From NCBI GenBank assembly GCA_041596215.1, contig JBFHIZ010000007.1, forward strand, positions 10,487 to 74,486: DNA of 64,000 bases, given 5' to 3'. The translations under genes were made by a program, and so were the position numbers. Position 1 is the first letter of the stretch; every line of letters starts with the position of its first letter. The notes beneath the pieces are model-generated. The model was not told the origin of the DNA. It searched no databases and worked only from the letters and a program-made list of their open reading frames with translations. Source of the DNA: JBFHIZ01 sp041596215. Its GTDB lineage: Bacteria; Bacillota; Clostridia; Lachnospirales; Lachnospiraceae. Below, piece after piece: positions 8,349-16,858 of the stretch.

Positions 8349-9863
8349 ATGCGAATAACAAATAAGATAATGCAAGCAAATGCACTTTCGAATATTAATA
8401 AGAATAAAGAGCTACAAGATAAATTAAATAAACAAATAACAACGCAATCAAAAATAACAAAACCGTCGGATGATCCCGTGGTTGCAATTAGAGCGTTGCG
8501 TTTGCGCACAAATCTTAGTGAGATTACACAATACTGCGATAAAAATGTTCCTGACGCCGAAAACTGGTTATCGGTTACAGAGGATTCTCTCGATTCGTTA
8601 ACGGAAGTGATTACGGATATGTATGAGGGCTGTGTAAATGGTTCGAAACAATATTTAGAAGCCGAAGATCGATTGAAAATTGTTGAGAGTATGAAAGCAC
8701 TGAGAGATGAAGTATATAGCACAGGAGATGCTAGTTATGCAGGTAGAAATATTTTTACAGGGTACCGCACAGATGTATCTTTGGGATTTGAAACAAATGA
8801 AACGATGAATTATGCAATCACAGAATTGGTGAATGAAGATGCACTTTCTACTTTTACCTATGTTGATACGCAAGATATTGATGAAATTAATTTATCAAAT
8901 TATGCTTCGATTTCAGCAACAGAAGTAGACGTGGTTTCCTCTGAAGTGAATCGTATTCGATTAGCATATGACACTTGTGATTCGGTTGCACCGACGATTA
9001 CCTATGGATCTCCAGCAACAACAGTAACGGCTACCGTGCTATCGGAAACAGGAACGCCAAATCCTTATACGGAGATTAACTTAGTAGGAAATGAGAATAT
9101 GGCTATTTTTGTACCAGAGACGGGAGATCTTTTGTTGGGAAGTACATTACATGATACGCTTCTTGCAGAAGGACAAACTAATTTTCAGGTGACTTATGAA
9201 AAAAGTGATTGGTTAGAAGGAGATTTAAGACCGGAGCATTATTTCGCTTGTACGAAAGCTCCAGGGACCGCAGATGAAATAGTTTATAACGCGGATTATT
9301 TAACAGCTACGGCTTCGGATGATGTAAGACAAATTATTTCTTATGATGTGAGTTCGAATCAAAGTTTACAGGTGAATACATTGGCAGATGAATGTTTTAC
9401 GCATGATATAGGTAGAGATATCGATGAGCTTATAAAATATACCGAAGCGTATGCAGATATTGAAGAAAAAGTAGATATGCTTGAGGATATGCTTGAAGAT
9501 ACGTCCTATACAACGGTTGAGTTGGCAACAATTCAAGAAAAATATGATGCGGCAAATAAGGCAAAAATATTGTTGGGAGATAAGGTTCAGAAAATGTTTG
9601 AAGATGGAATCACTTTGATGCAGGGATATCTTGACCAGACCAATTTAGCCTTAACAAATGTTGGTAATCGAAGCGCAAAACTTGAATTAGTTCAAAATAG
9701 ACTTGAGTCACAAAAGACAAGTTTTCAAGAACTAGCTTCTGATAATGAAGGAGCGGATATTACGGAACTTGCAATTCAATTAAGTAGTGCGGAAACATCT
9801 TATGATGCAGCACTTATGGCAACAAGTAAAATTATACAAAAATCATTGGTTGACTTTCTTTAA
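8349..9863 (+). CDS. flgL: Flagellar hook-associated protein FlgL (HAP3), enlarged
   Basis: The N-terminal MRITNKIMQANALSNINKNK, the KPSDDPVVAIRALRLR motif (about residue 38) and the C-terminal AETSYDAALMATSKIIQKSL helix are those of FlgL, the second junction protein, which joins FlgK to flagellin. At 504 residues it is well above the roughly 300 usual for the family. The extra length is in the middle (about 140-340), the surface-exposed domain in this family. The start ATG is preceded by an AGGAGATGAG ribosome site. Confidence 0.9.
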   Translation: MRITNKIMQANALSNINKNKELQDKLNKQITTQSKITKPSDDPVVAIRALRLRTNLSEITQYCDKNVPDAENWLSVTEDSLDSLTEVITDMYEGCVNGSKQYLEAEDRLKIVESMKALRDEVYSTGDASYAGRNIFTGYRTDVSLGFETNETMNYAITELVNEDALSTFTYVDTQDIDEINLSNYASISATEVDVVSSEVNRIRLAYDTCDSVAPTITYGSPATTVTATVLSETGTPNPYTEINLVGNENMAIFVPETGDLLLGSTLHDTLLAEGQTNFQVTYEKSDWLEGDLRPEHYFACTKAPGTADEIVYNADYLTATASDDVRQIISYDVSSNQSLQVNTLADECFTHDIGRDIDELIKYTEAYADIEEKVDMLEDMLEDTSYTTVELATIQEKYDAANKAKILLGDKVQKMFEDGITLMQGYLDQTNLALTNVGNRSAKLELVQNRLESQKTSFQELASDNEGADITELAIQLSSAETSYDAALMATSKIIQKSLVDFL

Positions 9864-9908
9864 TATGAGGTAATCAATGCCGAATGGATTCGGAGATGGG
9901 AGACACAA

Positions 9909-10370
9909 GTGAAAATTAATACAAAGAATTTTGGGGAAATAGAAATTGAAGAAAGCAAACTTATTATTTTTGAAAAAGGAATGATTGGTTATCCTGACCT
10001 TAATCGATTTGCACTAATTCATGATGAGGAACAAGGAGACAACGCTGGTATTAGATGGTTACAATCTATGGAAGAACCAACCTTTGCGTTGCCAGTGATG
10101 GATCCGCTTATTGTAAAAGAAGGATATAATCCGAAAGTCGATGATGAATTACTAAAACCGTTGCAGATAAATAATACAGATGATATGCTAGTACTAGTAA
10201 CTGTAACCGTGCCTAAGGATATTAAAAAGCTATCTGTTAATCTTTGTGGACCTATTGTAATTAACGCAGAAAAAAGACTTGGAGCGCAAATGATTGTGGA
10301 AAATGAAGAGTATCCAGTTCGGTTTCCTATTTATGAATTACTAAAAAATAAGAAGGAAGCGGGTGAGTAG
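9909..10370 (+). CDS. fliW: Flagellar assembly factor FliW
   Basis: A 153-residue protein with the FliW core: an N-terminal beta strand (KINTKNFGEIEIEESKLIIF), then FEKGMIGYPDL, and a middle EEPTFALPVMDP stretch. FliW binds either flagellin or CsrA. When flagellin is exported FliW is freed, binds CsrA and relieves flagellin translation. The start is a GTG at 9909 behind GGGAGA. Only one base separates its stop from the csrA ATG, so the two partners are translationally coupled. Confidence 0.93.
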   Translation: MKINTKNFGEIEIEESKLIIFEKGMIGYPDLNRFALIHDEEQGDNAGIRWLQSMEEPTFALPVMDPLIVKEGYNPKVDDELLKPLQINNTDDMLVLVTVTVPKDIKKLSVNLCGPIVINAEKRLGAQMIVENEEYPVRFPIYELLKNKKEAGE

Positions 10371-10371
10371 T

Positions 10372-10593
10372 ATGCTAGCATTAACACGAAAAAAAAATGA
10401 AGCATTAATCATTAACAATAATATTGAAATTACAGTTTTGGAAGTAAAAGGGGAACAAGTCAAACTAGGAATTTCTGCTCCAAGAGAAGTGCCTATATAT
10501 CGGAAAGAAGTTTACGTGCAAATCCAAGAGGCAAATAAAGAAGCAACTAGCGATGATGCAATGCGTGGGTTGAAAGATTTGTTTCAAGAATAA
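10372..10593 (+). CDS. csrA: Translational regulator CsrA
   Basis: The 73-residue product begins MLALTRKKNEALIINNNIEI and contains VKLGISAPREVPIYRKEVY, the conserved CsrA core that binds GGA in RNA loops. The ATG at 10372 gives the standard MLALTRK start; a GTG at 10363 in the same frame would add three residues and overlap fliW by eight bases. In Firmicutes CsrA represses flagellin by covering its ribosome site, and FliW opposes it. Both partners and the RNA target lie within 900 bases here. Confidence 0.95.
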   Translation: MLALTRKKNEALIINNNIEITVLEVKGEQVKLGISAPREVPIYRKEVYVQIQEANKEATSDDAMRGLKDLFQE

Positions 10594-10620
10594 AAAAATA
10601 AAAAAAGTTTATTTAGCTAT

Positions 10621-10645
10621 TAAGTAATTGGAATCTTATCCGATA
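10621..10645 (+). promoter_or_regulatory. Sigma-28-type promoter for flagellin
   Basis: TAAG-N15-CCGATA, preceded by CTAT, is the same layout as the flgM promoter. Transcription would start near 10652 and give a leader of about 130 bases before the flagellin ATG. Confidence 0.85.
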
Positions 10646-10740
10646 TATAGTATAAGTAAATAATTACTTGATAATTATTTAATAAGAAACATAATCTATT
10701 TGCATGGGCGTACGACCAAAAGAGTAGATTATCAACATGC

Positions 10741-10772
10741 GTGGCAAGGATGCCACCTTACATTCAAGGAGG
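10741..10772 (+). promoter_or_regulatory. CsrA-binding hairpin and overlapping ribosome-site GGA in the flagellin leader
   Basis: GTGGC (10741-10745) pairs with GCCAC (10752-10756) and presents AAGGAT in the loop, the classic CsrA target with GGA exposed. A second AAGGAGG (10766-10772) is both the Shine-Dalgarno sequence and a possible second site, eight bases before the ATG. This mirrors the two-site hag leader described in Bacillus subtilis. The structure is seen in the sequence; CsrA binding is inferred. Confidence 0.75.
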
Positions 10773-10780
10773 AAAACACT

Positions 10781-11593
10781 ATGGTAGTACAACACAACAT
10801 TACAGCGATGAACGCTAACAGAAACTTAGGAGTAACAACAAAATCTCAAGCTAAATCAACAGAAAAATTATCTTCTGGATACAAAATTAATCGTGCAGCA
10901 GATGATGCAGCAGGATTAGCTATTTCAGAAAAAATGCGTAGACAGGTTCGTGGACTTACACAAGCTTCTGCAAATGCACAAGATGGTATTTCATGTGTAC
11001 AAACAGCTGAAGGTGCTTTAAATGAAGTACATGATATGTTACAACGTATGAACGAGTTAGCAGTTAAATCAGCAAACGGAACAATGACATCTGCAGATCG
11101 TGGATATATTAATTCTGAAGTAACAGCTCTTCAAGCAGAAATTACTCGTGTTTCTGATACAACAACATTTAATGAGCAAAACTTATTAGATGGTACGTTT
11201 TCAGGAGTAAATTTACAAGTTGGAGCAGAAGCTAACCAAACGATCACAATTACAATTGGAAATATGGACGCAGCAACCGTTCTTGGTGGAACTGCAGCAG
11301 TTGATACAGTAACAAATGCAAATACTGCAATTGGATTAATTAAAACAGGTTTAGCAGCAGTGTCTTCACAACGTTCTAGTTTAGGTGCAATTCAAAACCG
11401 TTTAGAACATACGATTACGAACTTAGATAATGTTGTTGAGAATACAACAGCAGCAGAATCAGCAATTCGTGATACAGATATGGCTGAAGAGATGGTTAAA
11501 TACTCAAATAACAATATCTTAACACAAGCTGGACAAGCGATGTTAGCGCAAGCTAATCAAGCAAATCAAGGTGTGTTATCATTGTTACAATAG
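10781..11593 (+). CDS. hag: Flagellin
   Basis: The 270-residue protein has only the conserved D0/D1 ends. The N-terminal part includes KLSSGYKINRAADDAAGLAI and LQRMNELAVKSANGT, the C-terminal part AESAIRDTDMAEEMVKYS and QANQANQGVLSLL. Between them is a very short variable region (about 160-200), so this is a minimal filament protein. The LQRMNELAVKS stretch is the region recognised by vertebrate TLR5 in other flagellins. I chose ATG 10781 because it follows AAGGAGG and gives the usual MVVQHNITAMN start; an upstream in-frame ATG at 10700 would run through the CsrA hairpin. The gene sits between a sigma-28-type promoter and a strong terminator, so it is its own transcription unit. Confidence 0.96.
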   Translation: MVVQHNITAMNANRNLGVTTKSQAKSTEKLSSGYKINRAADDAAGLAISEKMRRQVRGLTQASANAQDGISCVQTAEGALNEVHDMLQRMNELAVKSANGTMTSADRGYINSEVTALQAEITRVSDTTTFNEQNLLDGTFSGVNLQVGAEANQTITITIGNMDAATVLGGTAAVDTVTNANTAIGLIKTGLAAVSSQRSSLGAIQNRLEHTITNLDNVVENTTAAESAIRDTDMAEEMVKYSNNNILTQAGQAMLAQANQANQGVLSLLQ

Positions 11594-11612
11594 TATTCAT
11601 TGCAACTACCTT

Positions 11613-11640
11613 AAGGACTGGCAATGGCCAGTCCTTTTTG
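11613..11640 (+). terminator. Rho-independent terminator of the flagellin gene
   Basis: A perfect ten-base-pair stem (AAGGACTGGC with GCCAGTCCTT, loop AATG) is followed by a T-run. Confidence 0.93.
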
Positions 11641-11667
11641 TAATTAAAAAAATAAAGCAAAGACTAT

Positions 11668-11692
11668 TAATTTTTGGTTAATATTGACGATA
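11668..11692 (+). promoter_or_regulatory. Sigma-28-type promoter for flaG-fliD-fliS
   Basis: CTAT-TAAT-N15-ACGATA keeps the spacing and most bases of the flgM and flagellin promoters, with one change in each box. It is 84 bases before the flaG start and just after the flagellin terminator. Confidence 0.7.
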
Positions 11693-11775
11693 TATAAATA
11701 GAAGAGTTTGGAGTTTAAACACAGAAAGTATAATATGAGTTTTAATTCAGATGAAATCACATGGAGGTGATAGAG

Positions 11776-12213
11776 ATGACGATTGAACCATTGGGAAGTG
11801 TTATGTCAACACAAGCGCAATCAACAGTAAAAATAAAAGGGACAGACTCCGTAACGAAAAGATCTGTTCAAACAGTAACAAATGAAATGAAACCAGCGAT
11901 AGATACAACAACGATGAGAATTTCTGATGTGCCGGAAAGTGCAAAAGAAAGAAGTGCAAAAGATAATAACACGAGAGAACAAGAAAATAAGCAGACGGAT
12001 ATTCGGATTCGTAAAGCAGTAGAAAAGATGAATCAAAATTTAGGTAATACAGAAGCTTTATTTGGAATTCATGAAGGAACAAATCGTGTTACGATAAAAA
12101 TTATTGATCGAGAAACAAAAGAAGTGATCAAAGAACTACCCCCTGAAAAAACTTTGGATATGATAGAAAAAGTTTGGGAACTAGCGGGTATGTTGGTAGA
12201 TGAAAGGCGTTAG
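11776..12213 (+). CDS. flaG: FlaG-family flagellar protein
   Basis: The 145-residue product has a variable, charged N-terminal half and a conserved C-terminal half: IRKAVEKMNQNLGNTEALFG, then FGIHEGTNRVTIKIIDRETK and VIKELPPEKTLDMI. That is the FlaG domain. FlaG proteins influence filament length and are usually found before fliD, as here. ATG 11776 follows GGAGGTGA by five bases; an ATG at 11761 lies upstream of that ribosome site and is unlikely. Confidence 0.88.
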   Translation: MTIEPLGSVMSTQAQSTVKIKGTDSVTKRSVQTVTNEMKPAIDTTTMRISDVPESAKERSAKDNNTREQENKQTDIRIRKAVEKMNQNLGNTEALFGIHEGTNRVTIKIIDRETKEVIKELPPEKTLDMIEKVWELAGMLVDERR

Positions 12214-12224
12214 GAGGAACTCAT

Positions 12225-13715
12225 ATGTCAAATGGAATACGTATTACGGGAATAAATTCCGGCCTTGATACAGAAAGTATTATTACTGCTCTCGTTGATG
12301 CAAAAAGTCAAAAAGTTGAAAATGCGGTACTTGAGCAAAAACTACTTTCTTGGAAACAAGATGCATGGAAAGAATTAAATACAAAAGTAAATTCGTTTTT
12401 TAATGGCACATTGAGTAAATTAAAATATAGTGATGCCTATTTACAGACGAAAACATCATCATCGAACGATACTGTTGCAACTGCAATTACTGGAAGCACT
12501 GCAATTAAAGGAACACAGAAGATGTATGTGGATCAGCTTGCACAAACGGCATACCTGACAGGATCTAAATTTTCGCAAACTTATACAGGTACTACAAAGT
12601 TAAGTGAAATGGAGGATTCCACGGGAACATTAGCGACAGGGACTTTATCGCTCACAAAAGATGGAGTAACGGAAGAAATCACAATGGATGCAGACGCAAC
12701 GATTGATGATTTGGTTGCAAAATTAAAAACTTATGGATTAAATGCTAATTTTGATGAAAACAATCAAAGGTTGTTTATTAGTGCAAAGTCTACGGGCGTG
12801 GATAATGATTTTGAGATAACAGGAACCGGGAATATGCTTCAGGCTGTAGGCTTAGATGTATCAAGTTCTGATGCAACAAAAATTGATGCAATGGATGCTT
12901 CCATACGATTAAATGGTGTGACTTTCACTTCCGATACGAATTCATTTGAAATCAATGGGCTTACTATCACGGCAAAAAAAGTTTCTACGGAAGAAATATC
13001 GCTGACAACTGAGGATGATACCGAAGGGATTTACGATTTAATCAAGGATTTTATTGAAGGATATAATGAATTGATCGTGGAAATGGATACATTAAGCAAT
13101 GCAGATTCGGCGGCAGATTATGATATGCTTTCGGATGATGCACGTGATGAAATGAGTGAAACGGAAATCGAAGAATGGGATGGAAAAATCAAAGATGCTC
13201 TTCTACGAAATGATGATACCTTAGAATCTTTTTCAAGCATTATGAAACAAGTAATGTTAAACCCAGTTGAAATTGATGGTGAAAATGTATATTTAAGCGA
13301 TTTTGGGATTAATACAATGAGTTATTTTGAAGCAGAGGATAACGAAAAAAGTAAACTTCATATTGATGGAGATGCAGAGGATGATAATACTTCTGGTAAT
13401 ACCGATGTTTTATCAAGTGTTATTTCATCAGACCCGGATAAACTAACAGAATTTTTTACGCAACTTACGAGAACTCTTTATACTTCGATGTATGATGCCA
13501 TGTCAAGAACAAGCTTGAGTAGTATGTTTACGGTATATAATGATATAAAAATGCAAGATGAATACAATGATTATACGACTTTGATAGAAGAGTATGAAGA
13601 AGAATTAGAAGATTATGAAGATCGATATTATGCGAAATTTTCAGCAATGGAAGTTGCACTAGCAAATATGGAAACAAATTCAAGCGCAATTACAAGCTTG
13701 TTAGGTTCAGCATAA
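12225..13715 (+). CDS. fliD: Flagellar filament cap protein FliD (HAP2)
   Basis: A 496-residue FliD with the N-terminal GINSGLDTESIITALVDAKS region (coiled-coil D0), a middle LYTSMYDAMSRTSLSS segment, and a C-terminal coiled-coil (LIEEYEEELEDYEDRYYAKF, MEVALANMETNSSAITSLL). FliD caps the growing filament and guides flagellin folding at the tip. The ribosome site AGGAGGAACTC precedes the ATG. It is 11 bases after flaG and 14 before fliS. Another FliD-related gene lies on the other strand at 16859-18163 and lacks this C-terminal coiled coil. Confidence 0.94.
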   Translation: MSNGIRITGINSGLDTESIITALVDAKSQKVENAVLEQKLLSWKQDAWKELNTKVNSFFNGTLSKLKYSDAYLQTKTSSSNDTVATAITGSTAIKGTQKMYVDQLAQTAYLTGSKFSQTYTGTTKLSEMEDSTGTLATGTLSLTKDGVTEEITMDADATIDDLVAKLKTYGLNANFDENNQRLFISAKSTGVDNDFEITGTGNMLQAVGLDVSSSDATKIDAMDASIRLNGVTFTSDTNSFEINGLTITAKKVSTEEISLTTEDDTEGIYDLIKDFIEGYNELIVEMDTLSNADSAADYDMLSDDARDEMSETEIEEWDGKIKDALLRNDDTLESFSSIMKQVMLNPVEIDGENVYLSDFGINTMSYFEAEDNEKSKLHIDGDAEDDNTSGNTDVLSSVISSDPDKLTEFFTQLTRTLYTSMYDAMSRTSLSSMFTVYNDIKMQDEYNDYTTLIEEYEEELEDYEDRYYAKFSAMEVALANMETNSSAITSLLGSA

Positions 13716-13729
13716 AACAGGAGGATTGT

Positions 13730-14104
13730 ATGGTAGCAAAAAACCCATATGCAAATTATAATGATAACAAAGTGCTTACGGCCTCGCCCAAAGAATTAAC
13801 ATTAATGCTTTATGAAGGAGCAATTAAATTTTTAAATATTGCAGTTTTCGCGATTGAAAAAAAAGATGTGGAAAAAGCACATATTAATATTGTAAAGGCA
13901 CAAAGAATTATTGATGAATTTCGAATTACGTTAGATATGTCTTATCCTGTTGCAGAAGATTTTGAAAGAATCTATGTGTATTTATCCGAGCGATTAGTTG
14001 AAGCAAATTTTAAAAAGGATACGGAAATCCTAGAAGAAGTACTTAGACATTTAAGAAGCATGCGTGATACTTGGAAAAAGGTAATGACTTTAGCGAACCA
14101 ATAA
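13730..14104 (+). CDS. fliS: Flagellin export chaperone FliS
   Basis: The 124-residue helical protein contains NPYANYNDNKVLTASPKELT, LMLYEGAIKFLNIA and VYLSERLVEANFKKD, the FliS signature. FliS binds the C-terminal helix of newly made flagellin, prevents early polymerisation and hands it to the export gate. In some Firmicutes it also bridges flagellin to FliW. It has an AGGAGG ribosome site and stands in the normal fliD-fliS order. Confidence 0.95.
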   Translation: MVAKNPYANYNDNKVLTASPKELTLMLYEGAIKFLNIAVFAIEKKDVEKAHINIVKAQRIIDEFRITLDMSYPVAEDFERIYVYLSERLVEANFKKDTEILEEVLRHLRSMRDTWKKVMTLANQ

Positions 14105-14120
14105 GGAAAAGGTAAGGTAT

Positions 14121-14594
14121 ATGGAAAGTTATATAGATATTCTTTTAGAAAGTTTAGAAAAGAAGATTCGTATCTTAAAAAAAATCGAAAAATTAAACCA
14201 GGAGCAAACGGAAATTTTAAAAACAGAACCTTTGCAGTTTAAAGAATTTGATAAAAAAGTTGAAGAAAAAGGAATGCAAATAGAAGAACTTACAAAACTT
14301 GATAATGGTTTTGATTCGATTTATAGTCGCGTACGAGAGCAGTTAGTGGCAAACAAAGAACAATATACGGATGAAATTGTTCGCATGAAAAAAATGATTA
14401 CCATTATTATGGATTATAGTGTTTCCATTCAAGCACAGGAGAGTAGAAACAAAGTAATGGTTGAACAGGCTTTTAAAAATGAAAGAAAGAAGTCAAAGAA
14501 GTCGAAAATTTCAGCAAAAGTTTCACTTAATTATTATAAGAATATGAGTAAAACAAATTATATTGATCCCCAGTTCTTAGATCAACATAAATAA
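14121..14594 (+). CDS. FliT/FlgN-like flagellar chaperone candidate
   Basis: A 157-residue protein, nearly all helix, with Glu/Lys-rich heptad-like stretches (LLESLEKKIRILKKIEKLNQ; MKKMITIIMDYSVSIQAQES) and a basic tail (ERKKSKKSKISAK). It stands 16 bases after fliS, where fliT is found in other bacteria, and before the operon terminator. Size, composition and place fit FliT, the FliD chaperone, but the sequence has no decisive motif. FlgN-like is an equally good description. Confidence 0.65.
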   Translation: MESYIDILLESLEKKIRILKKIEKLNQEQTEILKTEPLQFKEFDKKVEEKGMQIEELTKLDNGFDSIYSRVREQLVANKEQYTDEIVRMKKMITIIMDYSVSIQAQESRNKVMVEQAFKNERKKSKKSKISAKVSLNYYKNMSKTNYIDPQFLDQHK

Positions 14595-14624
14595 AAACAG
14601 TTGGCAAATGCCAACTGTTTTTTT
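14595..14624. terminator. Terminator of the flaG-fliD-fliS operon, possibly bidirectional
   Basis: AAACAGTTGGC pairs with GCCAACTGTTT around an AAAT loop and is followed by a T-run. It lies between convergent genes, and the A-run at its left edge would act as a T-run for the minus-strand glycosyltransferase transcript. Confidence 0.92.
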
Positions 14625-14649
14625 GCACATTTCAAAAATATGGAAAAAA

Positions 14650-15702
14650 TTATTTGAGCTTCAAAAGAGAAATGTGTTTTGAAGTATCGCTGAAATCTGG
14701 AACTTTAGAAAAATAAGTTAATGCTTTTTCCTTTTCCCCTAAAACTTCGTATATACAACCAAGATTGTAATATGCAGGAGTAGTTACGTCTGAAATGCGA
14801 TCAGTTAAGGGGATACAAGCGATAAAATTTTCCACTGCTTTTTCCCATGGTCCAATTTTCATATATAAGTAACCACATAAGAAGATAAAGTCTGCAAAAT
14901 TTTCAAAATAAGAATAGATTTCTTCACATATAATAATGGCATCTTCAATCTTCTCGAGATAAGACAATGCATATCCATATGAAATAATTAAAATTTTTAC
15001 ATACTGTGCGTTTGGGTCCACATCAAAAGAAAGTGCTTTCGCAAAATAAGTAACCGCTTGTTTATATTCTTCAATAAAATAATAACTTTGCCCAATTTGA
15101 AACAGCGTATAAGGAGAATTAGGATTTGCTTCTAATTCCTTTTTTAGTAATAAAAGATTCCTTTCGGCTTTTTCCGTTCTTTCTTTGATTGTTCCTAAAT
15201 ACCCAGTATGAAGTAACTCTAGAGGAATATTTGAGGTATTCATCTTTGTATTTGTAAGAATAGGGACTAACTGTTCATGAATAGGACCTTCATAATGATA
15301 ATATTTACGATGAAATAAACGTTTTATAAATTCGTAGGAATGATTAACGCTATTTTGTTCCTCCGTCAAATTATTCCGAAATACAATACCAACTGCAGTT
15401 TCTTCGGAGGAAAGAAAAGTCTTTATTTCAGGAAAGGAGATATGTGTTATGATTTCGTCACAGTCAAGAATTAAAATCCAATCGTTGGAAGCTTTTTGTA
15501 TCGAAAAATTTCTAGCCGCACTAAAATCATTGATCCAAGGAAAATCATAAATTTTAGTTGTATATTTTTGAACAAGTCGTTTTGTCTGATCCGTAGATCC
15601 TGTGTCAACAAAAATAATTTCAAAAAATTCATTTGGGATTGAAGATAGGCAATCACATATATTTTTTTCTTCATTTTTTCCAATCATACATACTGATATC
15701 AT
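14650..15702 (-). CDS. GT2-family glycosyltransferase with C-terminal TPR repeats, copy B
   Basis: The first 110 residues are a GT-A glycosyltransferase: MISVCMIGKNEEKNI, IIFVDTGSTDQTK and the acidic metal-binding motif LILDCDE. The rest is helical with TPR-like repeats (PYTLFQIGQSYYFIEEYKQA; YYNLGCIYEVLGEKEKALTY). ATG 15702 is preferred, seven bases... after a GGAGGAACTT ribosome site; a TTG at 15714 overlaps that site. It is 12 bases after its paralogue and clearly a tandem duplicate. GT2-TPR enzymes next to flagellin genes often glycosylate flagellin, so that role is a reasonable inference here. Its acceptor and sugar are not visible in the sequence. Confidence 0.88.
   Translation of the reverse strand: MISVCMIGKNEEKNICDCLSSIPNEFFEIIFVDTGSTDQTKRLVQKYTTKIYDFPWINDFSAARNFSIQKASNDWILILDCDEIITHISFPEIKTFLSSEETAVGIVFRNNLTEEQNSVNHSYEFIKRLFHRKYYHYEGPIHEQLVPILTNTKMNTSNIPLELLHTGYLGTIKERTEKAERNLLLLKKELEANPNSPYTLFQIGQSYYFIEEYKQAVTYFAKALSFDVDPNAQYVKILIISYGYALSYLEKIEDAIIICEEIYSYFENFADFIFLCGYLYMKIGPWEKAVENFIACIPLTDRISDVTTPAYYNLGCIYEVLGEKEKALTYFSKVPDFSDTSKHISLLKLK
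15518..15547 (-). repeat. 30-base exact repeat shared by the two GT2-TPR genes
   Basis: The 30 bases at 15518-15547 are identical to 16589-16618. They encode the conserved FPWINDFSAARN part of the glycosyltransferase domain. The flanks on both sides are diverged, which fits an older tandem duplication with local conversion or strong constraint. Confidence 0.85.
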
Positions 15703-15714
15703 AAGTTCCTCCAA

Positions 15715-16779
15715 TTATATACTTTGTTTTAATTTGTTGATTCGTAATTTGCTATCTCGGAAATTGGGAACTTTTTGAAAAAAAGCATAGGCAAGCTTTT
15801 TATCACCTAAAATTTCGTAGATGCAGCCAAGGTTGTAATAGGCTGGAGTAGAAAGATCAGAAATGGAATCTGTTAAGGTTGTAGATTGAATCAACGCGAG
15901 AATCGCTTTTTCCCATAAAGAAGCGTTCATGTACAAAAACCCACATAAAAAAACAAAATTAGCGTAAGTGGAAAAGGAAGCGTATACTTCTTCACAAACA
16001 GCGATTGCATCATATAAATGGTCGGTGTGATAAAGCGTATAACCGTATGACACGATTAATAATTTGACATAAGGAAATTCCGGATTCAAATCAAAAGTAA
16101 GGGCTTTGGAAAAAGGTGGAAGTGCATGTTCATAGTCGCCTTTCCAATAATAACTTTGACCAAGTTGATAATATAGATAAGGGTCGGAAGGATTATTTTC
16201 AATAGATTGATTTAATAGGAGAATATTACGATTTGCTTTTTTCTCGATTTTTTCAACACTTCCAATGTAACCACTATGTAGTATTTCAATAGGAATTTCA
16301 AAGGTGGAAAAAGAAATATTTTTAGTATGTGGGCGAATTTGTTCGTGAATAGAACCTTCATAATAGAAGTGGTGTTTATGGAAAAGACGTTCTAATCGAT
16401 TAAAATAAGACGTAACTTCGTTATCGATTCCTTTTGCAAGGTTGTTTATAAGCAAAGAACCAACAGAGAAGGGATTTGCATGCATTTTAGAATATAATAA
16501 GTCATAATCAATTTCGGTGATTGTTTCATCACAATCTAAAATTAAGATCCAATCATGCGTTGCTTTTTGTATCGAAAAATTTCTTGCTGCACTAAAATCA
16601 TTGATCCAAGGAAAATCAAATAATTTGTTGGTAAATTGACTAGCAATTTTTTTTGTGTTGTCAGTAGAACCAGTATCGACAAAAATAATTTCAAATTTAT
16701 CCTTTGGAATTGAGGATAGACATGCAAAAATAGTTTCTTCTTCGTTTTTTCCGATAATACAAACTGAAATTGGTATCAT
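15715..16779 (-). CDS. GT2-family glycosyltransferase with C-terminal TPR repeats, copy A
   Basis: This 354-residue paralogue of the downstream gene has the same order: GT-A domain with ISVCIIGKNEEETIF, EIIFVDTGSTDNTKK and LILDCDE, a shared FPWINDFSAARNFSIQKA stretch, then TPR-like helices (PYLYYQLGQSYYWKGDYEHA). No clear Shine-Dalgarno sequence stands before the ATG at 16779, but an in-frame stop shortly upstream limits other choices. It follows the FliD-related gene by 79 bases without an obvious terminator, so the three may form one operon. Flagellin or cap-protein glycosylation is inferred from that context only. Confidence 0.88.
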   Translation of the reverse strand: MIPISVCIIGKNEEETIFACLSSIPKDKFEIIFVDTGSTDNTKKIASQFTNKLFDFPWINDFSAARNFSIQKATHDWILILDCDETITEIDYDLLYSKMHANPFSVGSLLINNLAKGIDNEVTSYFNRLERLFHKHHFYYEGSIHEQIRPHTKNISFSTFEIPIEILHSGYIGSVEKIEKKANRNILLLNQSIENNPSDPYLYYQLGQSYYWKGDYEHALPPFSKALTFDLNPEFPYVKLLIVSYGYTLYHTDHLYDAIAVCEEVYASFSTYANFVFLCGFLYMNASLWEKAILALIQSTTLTDSISDLSTPAYYNLGCIYEILGDKKLAYAFFQKVPNFRDSKLRINKLKQSI

Positions 16780-16858
16780 AAATTTATATATAATTCAAAA
16801 ATACTAGAATTATAATTTCCTTTCTTTTAATAGGCTGTGTATAAAAAATCAAGAGAAA

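Noticed and set aside
10700..10780. Upstream ATG that would extend flagellin by 27 residues
   Set aside because: It lies before the CsrA hairpin and the ribosome site; ATG 10781 gives the conserved flagellin start.
14650..16779. Glycocin-type S-glycosyltransferase (SunS-like) reading of the GT2-TPR genes
   Set aside because: No bacteriocin precursor, transporter or thiol-disulphide gene is nearby; the flagellar context is a simpler explanation.
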